Positions 14,628-20,820 of a stretch of DNA of 23,671 nt are shown here, piece by piece. Both the position numbers and the translations under genes were made by a program. Below the pieces are notes generated by a model. It saw only the letters and a list, made by a program, of their open reading frames with translations. It made no database searches and had not been told where the DNA came from. The stretch's first letter is position 1, and each line of letters starts with the position of its first letter. Source of the DNA: DASQWC01 sp035640475 (GTDB lineage: Bacteria; Actinomycetota; JAICYB01); NCBI GenBank assembly GCA_035640475.1, contig DASQWC010000139.1, positions 1 to 23,671 of the forward strand, written 5' to 3'.

Positions 14628-15403
14628 TGGTTCTCTCCCTTCCTCGCGAGCACCAGCTCGCCGATCAAGAACGGAATGCGCGACTCCAGCTCCTCGGCGG
14701 TGCGCACGAAGGCCGGGTAGCTGCCGTCATCGTTTGCGCCCTCTTCGGCAGGGTCGGGCATGCTCCAGTGCGCGTTCGCGGCCGTTGGGAACTCCGGACA
14801 GATCTCGCGGACTCTGTCGCACAGCGTGATGACTCGGTCGAAATGTGACTGCTTGAACCGGTCCAGGTGCTTGCTCTTCTGTTCCGAGATGTCGAGGCCT
14901 CGTTCGGCCATCACGCGCACGGCGTTGGGATGTAGCGGTTTGGGATGACTGCCGGCGCTGCGGGCTCTGATGGCTCCCGCCGAGTGATGTTCGAGGAGGG
15001 CTTCGGCCATCTGTGAACGCGTGCTGTTCCCGGTGCAGAGGAACAGGACGGTCGGCTTGCGCCGGGCAGAGAGCTGAGACGCGTCGGGAAGCGCAACGTC
15101 GAGGCGTAACGCGGGTTGGAGCGCCGAACCGACCTCGGAGAGCAGGTCGCCGCAACGGCGAGCGTCCAACCGGTAGTACGTGTCGCGCCCGTCGGCCGAG
15201 CTGCGCCGGGACGAGACGAGACCGGCGTTTCGCAGTCCGGCGAGGTGGTAGGAGACCAAGTTCTGCGGCCGTCCGACGAGCTCGGTGAGCTCACCGACCT
15301 TGCGGTCGCTTCGCGCCAGCTCCCGAAGGAGTTGCCAGCGTTGCTCGTCGGCCAGGAGCTGTAGGAAGCGAGACGGCGAGACCGCTGCTGTGGGCTGACT
15401 CAC
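14624..15403 (-). CDS. ArsR regulator fused to thioredoxin-type arsenate reductase ArsC
   Basis: A 259-aa fusion. Residues ~10-85 are an ArsR/SmtB winged helix (VGELTELVGRPQNLVSYHLAGLRNAGLV, wing near SSADGRDTYYRL). Residues ~116-250 are a low-molecular-weight tyrosine-phosphatase-fold arsenate reductase: the P-loop C123-TGNST-R129 and the resolving cysteines C195 (TLCDR) and C202 (ICPEF) match the three-Cys relay of S. aureus pI258 ArsC, with D217 (PDPAEE) as the acid. It should reduce arsenate to arsenite using thioredoxin while its N-terminus controls the operon. The recognition helix region has no Cys pair, so arsenite sensing by the classic site is not possible; Cys84 in the linker is the only regulator-side Cys. 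No arsenite pump is in the window. GTG 15403 lies 6 nt after a -10 element. Confidence 0.92.
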   Translation of the reverse strand: MSQPTAAVSPSRFLQLLADEQRWQLLRELARSDRKVGELTELVGRPQNLVSYHLAGLRNAGLVSSRRSSADGRDTYYRLDARRCGDLLSEVGSALQPALRLDVALPDASQLSARRKPTVLFLCTGNSTRSQMAEALLEHHSAGAIRARSAGSHPKPLHPNAVRVMAERGLDISEQKSKHLDRFKQSHFDRVITLCDRVREICPEFPTAANAHWSMPDPAEEGANDDGSYPAFVRTAEELESRIPFLIGELVLARKGENQ

Positions 15404-15409
15404 GCGTCG

Positions 15410-15439
15410 ACATTACATCAAGCGGGGTTGATGCGTCAA
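15410..15439 (-). promoter_or_regulatory. Promoter of the arsR-arsC operon
   Basis: On the minus strand, TTGACG (15439-15434), an 18-nt spacer, then TAATGT (15415-15410) form a good -35/-10 pair. Six nt later is the GTG start at 15403, so the transcript is essentially leaderless. The spacer is completely filled by operator O1. Confidence 0.6.
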
Positions 15440-15450
15440 GCCCGATTGAT
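15416..15450. promoter_or_regulatory. Tandem ArsR-type operators
   Basis: O1 is CATCAA-N6-TTGATG (15416-15433), a perfect six-base inverted repeat. O2 is GTCAA-N6-TTGAT (15435-15450), four perfect base pairs plus a G-T end. The TCAA half-sites start 18 bp apart. TCAA-N6-TTGA dyads are the usual type for ArsR-family repressors. O1 sits between -35 and -10, and O2 covers the -35, so binding would shut the promoter off. Confidence 0.65.
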
Positions 15451-15468
15451 CGATCTGGCTTTCGGGTC

Positions 15469-16266
15469 TCAGGCGATGAGCAGACGAAGGCCGAGCTCTG
15501 CCGCTTCGAGATCGATGACGTCGCGGTTGCGTTCGGCCCACCGACCAGATGCGAGGTCCTCGCGGAGGCTGCCCACTGCTCTGCGCTCGACGTCCGGTCC
15601 AACTGTCGCGAACACCGATATCCCGCGTCGGACGTCGTCGTCGAGGTACGCCTCGGGCCGGCGCCAGAAGGCCTCGAACAAGCCGTCGGTGCAGTCCCAG
15701 GGGATGAGCACCGGCTCCATCCTGGCTCCGATCGTGCCGGCCAGCTTGGTGATCGAAGGCCGGCCGATGCGAAGTGCGGCGACCTCAGGCAGGTAGTCAC
15801 GAGTCAGCCAGAATCGGCGACGCCAGGTGCGGTCGCTGGTGTCGCAGGTGAGCACAACCACGCGGCGAGCAACACGCCGCATCTCGAGCAGTCCGGCGAT
15901 TGGGTCCTGCCAGTGATGAATGGTCGAGATTGCCATCGCGGCGTCGTAGGACTGGTCTTCGAACGGAAGGTGTTCTGCGGCGGCGGCGACGCACCGCGCT
16001 GCGCGTGCCGGCCGCAGCGCTCGCATGACCGCCGACGGCTCCACCGCAATGACGTGACGGTCGGTTGGCTCGTAGGAGCCGGTGCCGGCGCCGACGTTGA
16101 GCACAGTCTGCGCGTCGCCGAGCGCCGCCCAAACCTGCGCGGCGATCCGCGGCTCGGTGCGCCGCGTCACCGTGTAGGTCGCTCCGATGGTGTCGTAGGA
16201 CGGGGCGCTCGCAGTCCTTGCGCGTGCCTCGTTCGGCTTCGCCCCGGCCCGACGTCGCTCAGCCAT
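15469..16266 (-). CDS. Class I SAM-dependent methyltransferase
   Basis: A 265-aa Rossmann-fold methyltransferase. Motif I is VLNVGAGTGSYE (55-66), and the acidic residue ending strand 2 is in VIAVEPS. PFEDQSYDAAMAISTIHHWQDP is the post-I/IV region typical of the Methyltransf_11 group, with His-His-Trp as in many small-molecule methylases. The substrate is unknown. ATG 16266 is chosen because it overlaps the end of the DUF190 relic frame (ATGGCTGA), as coupled genes do; a TTG at 16305 is an alternative. It lies upstream of the arsR-arsC promoter but is not arsM-like: the three conserved ArsM cysteines are not evident. Confidence 0.87.
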   Translation of the reverse strand: MAERRRAGAKPNEARARTASAPSYDTIGATYTVTRRTEPRIAAQVWAALGDAQTVLNVGAGTGSYEPTDRHVIAVEPSAVMRALRPARAARCVAAAAEHLPFEDQSYDAAMAISTIHHWQDPIAGLLEMRRVARRVVVLTCDTSDRTWRRRFWLTRDYLPEVAALRIGRPSITKLAGTIGARMEPVLIPWDCTDGLFEAFWRRPEAYLDDDVRRGISVFATVGPDVERRAVGSLREDLASGRWAERNRDVIDLEAAELGLRLLIA

Positions 16267-16372
16267 CCGAGTTCGCACGGTACGCGATGACCTCGACCGT
16301 CTCAAGCGGTACTAATCCGTCGCCGACCATTTGGTCGAGCTGCGCCATGATCCCGGCGTTTTTCTCTTCGGT
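16259..16372 (-). pseudogene. C-terminal relic of a DUF190 (CrcB-associated) gene
   Basis: The minus-strand frame ending at TGA 16261-16259 reads TEEKNAGIMAQLDQMVGDG and then LVPLETVEVIAYR. That matches the end of DUF190 proteins, which have the pattern (D/S)(T)EEK-x-x-LPxLDxMVGEGLVTLEKVxVIRY. A weakly similar ELP segment extends the frame to about 16405, and the frame is closed by a stop near 16430. No start codon or N-terminal two-thirds can be found, so this is a 5'-deleted remnant. Its stop overlaps the methyltransferase ATG by 8 nt, suggesting the two were once one operon. The identification is from memory of the family pattern. Confidence 0.6.
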
Positions 16373-16437
16373 TCGTCTTGGGCAAGCGGAGGAGAGCGGC
16401 AGCTCACGGCGTTGACCGGACGACTATCTTCGGTTGC

Positions 16438-17220
16438 GTGGCGATGTCAGACGACTCACCAGACGCGACGCGGTCTCACATCGACAGTCCTCGTGATCGG
16501 AGTCAGCCGTGGCTAGAGCTCGCTCCGGACTACGAGCGGGCCCGAGCCAGAGAGGACTCTCTCGATCGGCTTGTCGAGTGGCCTGCGCAGCGACAGCTTC
16601 TGGGCGATGTCGCCGGCCGGTCGGTGCTCGATGTCGGTTGCGGCAACGGTGGCAAGCTCGCCGAGCTGGTTGGAGACGGTGCGACTGCCTCCGTGGGTGT
16701 CGATATCAGTGGCAACTTCCGCCGTGCCCAGCCGCCTGACCTGGAATTCATCAGAGGTGATCTCTCTGAGCTGGATTCGGTGCCTGGGCTTGCCGGACGC
16801 ACCTTCGACCGAATCTTGTTCTTGCAGTCTTTCGGCTATGCGAAGGATCCAGTCCGCACCTTGCAAGCAGCGCGCGCGATGCTGTCCAACGACGGATTCA
16901 TTCTGCTGACGAGGACGCAACCGATCCGATACGCCGTCGAACGAGCCGAACAGAATGGAACCTCTTTGGGCGAGGAGTATTTCTCCACCGTGCCGTTTTC
17001 CCGCCTCAGCGGCTGGAACGACCAGATCACCCTCACCAAGCGGCCCTACACCATCTCCGACTTGCTCAACGTATTCAGTGCGGCAGGGCTGTGCATCGAA
17101 ACTGCGGTCGAGCCTCAACTATCCGAGGACGCCCGACGCCGCTACCCGCACAAGCAGGCGTGGATGAACAAGTATCTCGGCATACTGATGTTTAAGCTTC
17201 GGCCTCATCCCGACCTGTAG
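16438..17220 (+). CDS. Class I SAM-dependent methyltransferase
   Basis: A 260-aa Rossmann methyltransferase. Motif I is VLDVGCGNGGKL (63-74), followed by the acidic VGVDIS strand end, RGDLSEL, and FDRILFLQSFGYAKDPVRTL in the motif IV-V region. It is of the Methyltransf_11/25 type with unknown substrate. TATCTT (16425-16430) lies 7 nt before GTG 16438, supporting a leaderless GTG; ATG 16444 two codons later is a close alternative. It is divergent from the other methyltransferase and otherwise unrelated to it in length and motifs. It is convergent with the hydrolase-cyclase gene, separated by ~147 nt that hold a small hairpin (CTCGGAA 17292-17298 / TTCCGAG 17310-17316) and a repeat. Confidence 0.87.
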   Translation: MAMSDDSPDATRSHIDSPRDRSQPWLELAPDYERARAREDSLDRLVEWPAQRQLLGDVAGRSVLDVGCGNGGKLAELVGDGATASVGVDISGNFRRAQPPDLEFIRGDLSELDSVPGLAGRTFDRILFLQSFGYAKDPVRTLQAARAMLSNDGFILLTRTQPIRYAVERAEQNGTSLGEEYFSTVPFSRLSGWNDQITLTKRPYTISDLLNVFSAAGLCIETAVEPQLSEDARRRYPHKQAWMNKYLGILMFKLRPHPDL

Positions 17221-17323
17221 GCGTCCTGTTCTCGCTACGGGCTACGTACTCAGCCAGGACGAAACCAGCGAAGGTTCCTTAAGTCGGTCTCCTCGGAAAC
17301 GAAACACGATTCCGAGCCGAGAA

Positions 17324-17348
17324 TGGCACCAAGTTTGGCGCCAACTTT
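17324..17348. repeat. Paired TTGGCGCCAA-type motif, copy A
   Basis: TGGCACCAA (17324-17332) is followed by TTGGCGCCAACTTT (17335-17348). The 14-mer recurs exactly at 18882-18895, on the other side of the hydrolase-cyclase gene, there followed by TTGGCACCAA. TTGGCGCCAA is a perfect 10-bp palindrome. Its role is unknown; it could be a regulator site or a recombination scar. Confidence 0.5.
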
Positions 17349-17367
17349 GACTCTCAATCGATCTGGG

Positions 17368-18699
17368 TCAGCGCACCACGTACACGCGCCAGCGGCGCGG
17401 GACGCCCTTGAGCTCGTGCTCGCCGCGATCCTCGAACGCAAGCCCCGATCCGGCAACGAGGTCGACCACGGTGCTCGAGACAACAACCTCGCCCGGGGCA
17501 GCCAGCGCGCTCACTCGCTGCCCGATGTGGACGGCGATCCCGCCGATGTCCTCGCCTCGAAGCTCGACCTCACCCGTATGCAGCCCGGCGCGCACCTCGA
17601 TCCCGAGCGGCTTGACGGACTCGACGATCGACTGCGCGCAGCGGACGGCTCGGGCTGGGCCGTCGAAAGTAGCGAGTATGCCGTCACCGGTTGGATTCAC
17701 TTTGCGCCCGCGATGCCGTTCGAGTTCACGGGCAACAAGGGTGTCGTGCCGGTCGAGGAGTTGCCGCCACTTCTTGTCGCCGAGCCTGGCGGCGTGGCCG
17801 GTCGAGTCGACGAAGTCAGTGAACAGGACTGTGGCGAGGACGCGATCGGGCTCACGAACGGGCGGTGCGCCTGTGATGAACTCCTCGATGTGGTCGACGA
17901 TCTCGTCTGCTCCTTGCGTGAAGAACATGTTGTCGGTCCCGGGTACGGTGACCAGCTGGGCATCGGGGATGTGGTCTGCCAAGTAGCGGCCATAGTCGGG
18001 CGGCGACACTCGATCATCCTCGCGGTGCAAGACAAGGGTCGGCACGCGAATCGCGGGCAAGATGGAACGCACGTCGAGCTTGGCGAACCATCGCAAATTG
18101 GCCTCCCTTTGGGCGGGACTCTGAAAAGCGCGCTCGGAGCGGCCCCACCACCGACAAAACGTGTCGTCGCCCGCCTTGCTCGGCGCCAACAAGTCAACGT
18201 TGGCTCCGGTCCCCCACCGTTGCGCGGTCAGGTCTTTGAATCCCTCAAAGACGTGCGACGGCGCTCCGCATGGGTAATCCTCTGCCCGAAGCAATCGCGC
18301 GAAGGATTGGAGGAGGGTGAGTGTGTTGGTGCGTTCCCCGTATGTCGCGGCGAAAAGCATCCCGAGGAAGCCCGATCCTCCGTGACAAACGAGATGCGCG
18401 GTCGTTGAGCCCACCGCGTCCAGGACGGCCCGAGTGTCTTCCATAAACGCCTCTGATGTAGGAAACGCGTCGAGTGGAGCCGGATCGGAAGCGCCGATGC
18501 CAGTCACGTCAAAACAGATGAGGCGACCGATGCGCGCGAGGCGTCGCAGAACGTGCGCGAGCGAAGGCTCCTCCCACATGACGTCCACGCACGTGTATGT
18601 CGGCAGCAAGATGATGTCGGTCGATCCTTCGCCGAGTGTCTGGTACGCGATGGACAGGCCGTCGTCGTTCTTCGCGTAGCGTGTCTCAGGCGTCTTCAC
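17368..18699 (-). CDS. Alpha/beta hydrolase-class III adenylate cyclase fusion (Rv1900c-like), hydrolase triad degenerate
   Basis: A 443-aa protein. Residues ~1-275 are an alpha/beta-hydrolase domain and ~285-443 a class III nucleotidyl cyclase, the layout of mycobacterial Rv1900c. Cyclase features: metal Asp295 (FTDFVDST) and Asp339 (PTGDG), a substrate-side Lys333, D384 and Arg395 (DIGGIAVHIGQRV; His replaces the usual Asn, as often seen in this subgroup). In the hydrolase half the nucleophile elbow, normally G-x-S-x-G-G, reads C-H-G-G-S-G (105-110), and the catalytic His position (usually PG-x-D-H) is Asn257 (PGTDNMFF), so it looks catalytically dead. There is no signal or membrane segment. 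GTG 18699 is chosen from family starts (ETRYAKNDDGLSIAYQ); TTG 18735 is an alternative. Confidence 0.9.
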   Translation of the reverse strand: MKTPETRYAKNDDGLSIAYQTLGEGSTDIILLPTYTCVDVMWEEPSLAHVLRRLARIGRLICFDVTGIGASDPAPLDAFPTSEAFMEDTRAVLDAVGSTTAHLVCHGGSGFLGMLFAATYGERTNTLTLLQSFARLLRAEDYPCGAPSHVFEGFKDLTAQRWGTGANVDLLAPSKAGDDTFCRWWGRSERAFQSPAQREANLRWFAKLDVRSILPAIRVPTLVLHREDDRVSPPDYGRYLADHIPDAQLVTVPGTDNMFFTQGADEIVDHIEEFITGAPPVREPDRVLATVLFTDFVDSTGHAARLGDKKWRQLLDRHDTLVARELERHRGRKVNPTGDGILATFDGPARAVRCAQSIVESVKPLGIEVRAGLHTGEVELRGEDIGGIAVHIGQRVSALAAPGEVVVSSTVVDLVAGSGLAFEDRGEHELKGVPRRWRVYVVR

Positions 18700-18942
18700 T
18701 CGCTCAGCGTGGGCGGGCCTAAGGTGAGGTGTCAACGCTGAAGAGTCGCTGTGCCGACCGAAGGCATCTGCGCGTCCTGCAGCGCGAGGTAAGTGAGCGA
18801 GCGGACCAGCTCGAGGTACTCCTCTACGAGCTGTGCATCGACATCACACGTTCGCCCAGCTACCTAGCCACATGTCGACTCTTGGCGCCAACTTTTGGCA
18901 CCAAACGATGAAACTGCCGTGACGGTATTCGTATGTCAGCCG
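18700..18942. other. Intergenic region without a supported gene
   Basis: Between the cyclase start and the tRNA terminator. A plus-strand frame from GTG 18729 to TGA 18911 (60 codons, with a helical-looking ADQLEVLLYELCIDI stretch) is open, but it has no Shine-Dalgarno and no family I can name, and its end runs through the TTGGCGCCAA repeat. I treat it as non-coding or a relic. The cyclase promoter should lie near 18700-18750; a TTGACA is seen at 18735-18730 on the minus strand without a convincing -10. Confidence 0.4.
18882..18904. repeat. Paired TTGGCGCCAA-type motif, copy B
   Basis: TTGGCGCCAACTTT (18882-18895) runs into TTGGCACCAA (18895-18904), two near-identical 10-mers starting 13 bp apart. 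The first 14 bases are identical to copy A at 17335-17348. Confidence 0.5.
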
Positions 18943-18947
18943 AAACG

Positions 18948-18990
18948 AAAAAGGCCCCCGACCTCTGCCTTCGCATCGTCGAAGGCCTTT
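18948..18990 (-). terminator. Rho-independent terminator of tRNA-Val(GAC)
   Basis: Reading the minus strand downstream of the tRNA, AAAGGCC (18990-18984) pairs with GGCCTTT (18956-18950), and the transcript continues into TTTTT then CGTTT. An alternative inner hairpin, GCCTTCG (18986-18980) with CGAAGGC (18973-18967), strengthens the structure. It lies about 20 nt past the tRNA 3' end. Confidence 0.75.
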
Positions 18991-19009
18991 GATTAACTGG
19001 GTGTATCCG

Positions 19010-19081
19010 TGGGCCCTGCAGGATTTGAACCTGCGGCCTCTTCCGCGTCAAGGAAGCGCTCTCCCCCTGAGCTAAGGGCCC
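19010..19081 (-). tRNA. tRNA-Val (anticodon GAC)
   Basis: On the minus strand the acceptor arms GGGCCCT/AGGGCCC pair. The anticodon stem CTTCC/GGAAG surrounds the loop TTGACGC, giving anticodon GAC. The T arm is GCAGG-TTTGAAT-CCTGC. The discriminator is A with no encoded CCA. Together with tRNA-Val(CAC) at 3943-4015 it covers GUC/GUU and GUG codons. A -10 element precedes it and a terminator follows. Confidence 0.96.
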
Positions 19082-19090
19082 GTGAGGGGC

Positions 19091-19096
19091 ATTGTA
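19091..19096 (-). promoter_or_regulatory. -10 element of tRNA-Val(GAC)
   Basis: TACAAT (5/6 match to consensus) on the minus strand, 9 nt before the first base of the mature tRNA. TTGTAA (19116-19111) could be the -35, but the 14-nt spacing is short. Confidence 0.45.
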
Positions 19097-19192
19097 CCGG
19101 CAGGAATCCGTTACAACGGCCGTACACAGGCCTTACCGTGTAGAGACACACCTGGCCGAACCTTCTCGTATCGGCCAAACCAGGGGGCGGAG

Positions 19193-20011
19193 ATGCGATC
19201 GCGCACCGGGAGATCTGTGGGCATCGCCGTAGCAGTAGTGGGATTGCTGATCGGACCGCTAACGCTCGAGCAGGCGTCTGCCGCCGAGGGAATCAATTTC
19301 GTCAGTCGATGCCTGTATAGCCATTCGGCCCCCGACGATCCGATCGTCTTCCCCAGCCAACCCGGTGCGTCGCATCTTCACGACTTCTTCGCGAACAGAT
19401 CCACCAACGCGTCGTCGACATATGCCTCTTTGCGACGCGCGGGAACGACGTGTCGCATCGAAGGTGACACCGCCGCGTATTGGACGCCGGCTCTGTACGA
19501 CTCCGGCAAACTCGTCCGGCCCACGCACACCGTTGTCTACTACCGACCGGGCGCCAAGGACTATCGCTCGGTTCAGGCCTTCCCGGCCGGACTCAAGGTC
19601 GTTGCCAAGGACGCCAACGTCCGCGCGACGTGGTCGTGTAACGGATCCGGCGCTCAGGGGCGGCCGCAGACAGAAACACCGGCATGCCCGGACGGCACAC
19701 ATCTCGTGCTCCATCACCGATTCCCGGACTGCTGGGACGGCCGCCGACTCGATGCACCTGATCACACCAGCCATCTAATGTTCGCGCGGCGCCAGGCGTG
19801 CCCCTCGACGCACCCGCGCCCGGTACCGGCGATCTCCGTGAACGTGCACTACCCGTCCGATGGCGGCGACGTCGCTCTGGGGACTCCCGATACGCCTGTG
19901 GCCGCGCACGCCGACTTCTTCAACGCGTGGCACCAGCCGACGCTCGAGCGCCTCGTGCGGGCGTGCATCAACGCCGGACGTCACTGCGGACAGAACCCGC
20001 CCGGCGTGTAG
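19193..20011 (+). CDS. Secreted DUF1996 family protein
   Basis: A 272-aa exported protein. The signal peptide covers residues 1-31 (basic start, VGIAVAVVGLLIGPL core, cleavage near QASA-A). The DUF1996 domain follows, with the signatures FVSRCLYSHSAPDDPIVFP and GASHLHDFFANRSTN (the H-x-H-D-F-F element), AAYWTPALYDSG, and CPDGTHLVLHHRFPDCWDG ... DHTSHL near the end. Six or more Cys suggest disulfides, fitting an extracellular location. DUF1996 occurs in fungal and actinobacterial secreted proteins, some next to carbohydrate-binding modules; its activity is not known. ATG 19193 follows a GGGGGCGGAG stretch. A small inverted repeat (TGGCCGA 19153-19159 / TCGGCCA 19171-19177) lies in the 5' region. 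Confidence 0.92.
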   Translation: MRSRTGRSVGIAVAVVGLLIGPLTLEQASAAEGINFVSRCLYSHSAPDDPIVFPSQPGASHLHDFFANRSTNASSTYASLRRAGTTCRIEGDTAAYWTPALYDSGKLVRPTHTVVYYRPGAKDYRSVQAFPAGLKVVAKDANVRATWSCNGSGAQGRPQTETPACPDGTHLVLHHRFPDCWDGRRLDAPDHTSHLMFARRQACPSTHPRPVPAISVNVHYPSDGGDVALGTPDTPVAAHADFFNAWHQPTLERLVRACINAGRHCGQNPPGV

Positions 20012-20012
20012 T

Positions 20013-20044
20013 TCGAAGCACGAACGGCGTCGTTCGTGCTTCGA
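20013..20044 (+). repeat. Perfect 14-bp hairpin between DUF1996 stop and lipase start
   Basis: TCGAAGCACGAACG (20013-20026), loop GCGT (20027-20030), CGTTCGTGCTTCGA (20031-20044). It begins one base after the TAG stop, and its last base is the A of the next gene's ATG. No T-run follows, so it is not a standard intrinsic terminator. It could be an RNA-stabilising or translation-masking hairpin, or a protein-binding dyad. Confidence 0.85.
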
Positions 20045-20820
20045 TGGTGCTCGTGACCGATCTATTCGAGCGTACGTGGCCGACCTCGACGGCCAAGGGG
20101 GCCGTCGTGATCGTCCATGGTCTGGCCGAGCACTCGGGCCGCTACGACTACGTCGCGCAGTCGCTCAACAAGGCCGGTTATGCCGTGTACGCGCAAGACG
20201 CACGCGGGCACGGCCGGTCGATCGGCTTCCCGGGCGACATGGGCGGAGATCCGGCACGGGTCGTCCAAGACGTCGTCGAGTTCTGCGTTCGAGTACACGG
20301 AGAGCACGACGCGACGTTCCTTCTCGGGCATTCGATGGGGACGCTCTTTGCGGTTTCCGCGGTAGCTCAAATGCCGGTGGGTACGCTCAAGGGTCTCGTC
20401 TTGTCGGGCACGGTCGCGGAACCGGGCCCCGCCAGCCAGGAGCTGATCGAGAAGGGGAGAGTGCCGCCCGAGTCGGTATCGCGCGATCCGGAGATCGTTC
20501 AGGCGTACGCCGATGATCCGTTGGTCTTCGAGAAGACGCCGCCGGAGCTGATGGCTCTGGCCGGCGAGGTGACGGCGAAGTACTTCGAGGCGATCCCGTT
20601 GATCACGATTCCGGTGCTGCTCGTCCACGGCGAGGATGACTTGCTCACCGCGGTGGGCGGAGCACGGATGGTGCACACACAACTCGTGACGACCGACAAG
20701 ACGTTGATCGAGTATCCCGGCCTGTATCACGAAGTGTTCAACGAGCCCGAGAAGGACAAAGTCATCGCCGACGTCGTTTCATGGCTCGACGACCACGTCG
20801 CAGCAGACGCTCCGTCTTAG
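20044..20820 (+). CDS. Monoacylglycerol lipase-like alpha/beta hydrolase
   Basis: A 258-aa serine hydrolase of the COG2267 lysophospholipase/monoacylglycerol lipase type. VVIVHGLAEHSGRYDYVA (21-38) and DARGHGRS (52-59) are the family's conserved opening. The nucleophile is Ser97 in LLGHSMGT; the acid is in LLVHGEDDLLT, and the His is in YPGLYHEVFNE. No signal peptide is seen, so it is probably cytoplasmic, acting on intracellular monoglycerides or similar esters. The start ATG has no Shine-Dalgarno and lies at the foot of a 14-bp hairpin. GTG 20053 is an alternative start that would free the initiation region only partly. Its stop overlaps the convergent udgX. Confidence 0.9.
   Translation: MVLVTDLFERTWPTSTAKGAVVIVHGLAEHSGRYDYVAQSLNKAGYAVYAQDARGHGRSIGFPGDMGGDPARVVQDVVEFCVRVHGEHDATFLLGHSMGTLFAVSAVAQMPVGTLKGLVLSGTVAEPGPASQELIEKGRVPPESVSRDPEIVQAYADDPLVFEKTPPELMALAGEVTAKYFEAIPLITIPVLLVHGEDDLLTAVGGARMVHTQLVTTDKTLIEYPGLYHEVFNEPEKDKVIADVVSWLDDHVAADAPS

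Noticed and set aside
15469..16266. Methyltransferase as arsenite methylase ArsM
   Set aside because: The characteristic set of arsenite-binding cysteines is not visible, and it lies upstream of, not inside, the ars-type operon.
17292..17316. Hairpin CTCGGAA-N11-TTCCGAG as terminator between convergent genes
   Set aside because: Only 7 bp with a long loop and no T-run on either strand.
18729..18911. 60-codon plus frame before tRNA-Val
   Set aside because: No Shine-Dalgarno or family match, and it ends within the TTGGCGCCAA repeat; too weak to call a gene.
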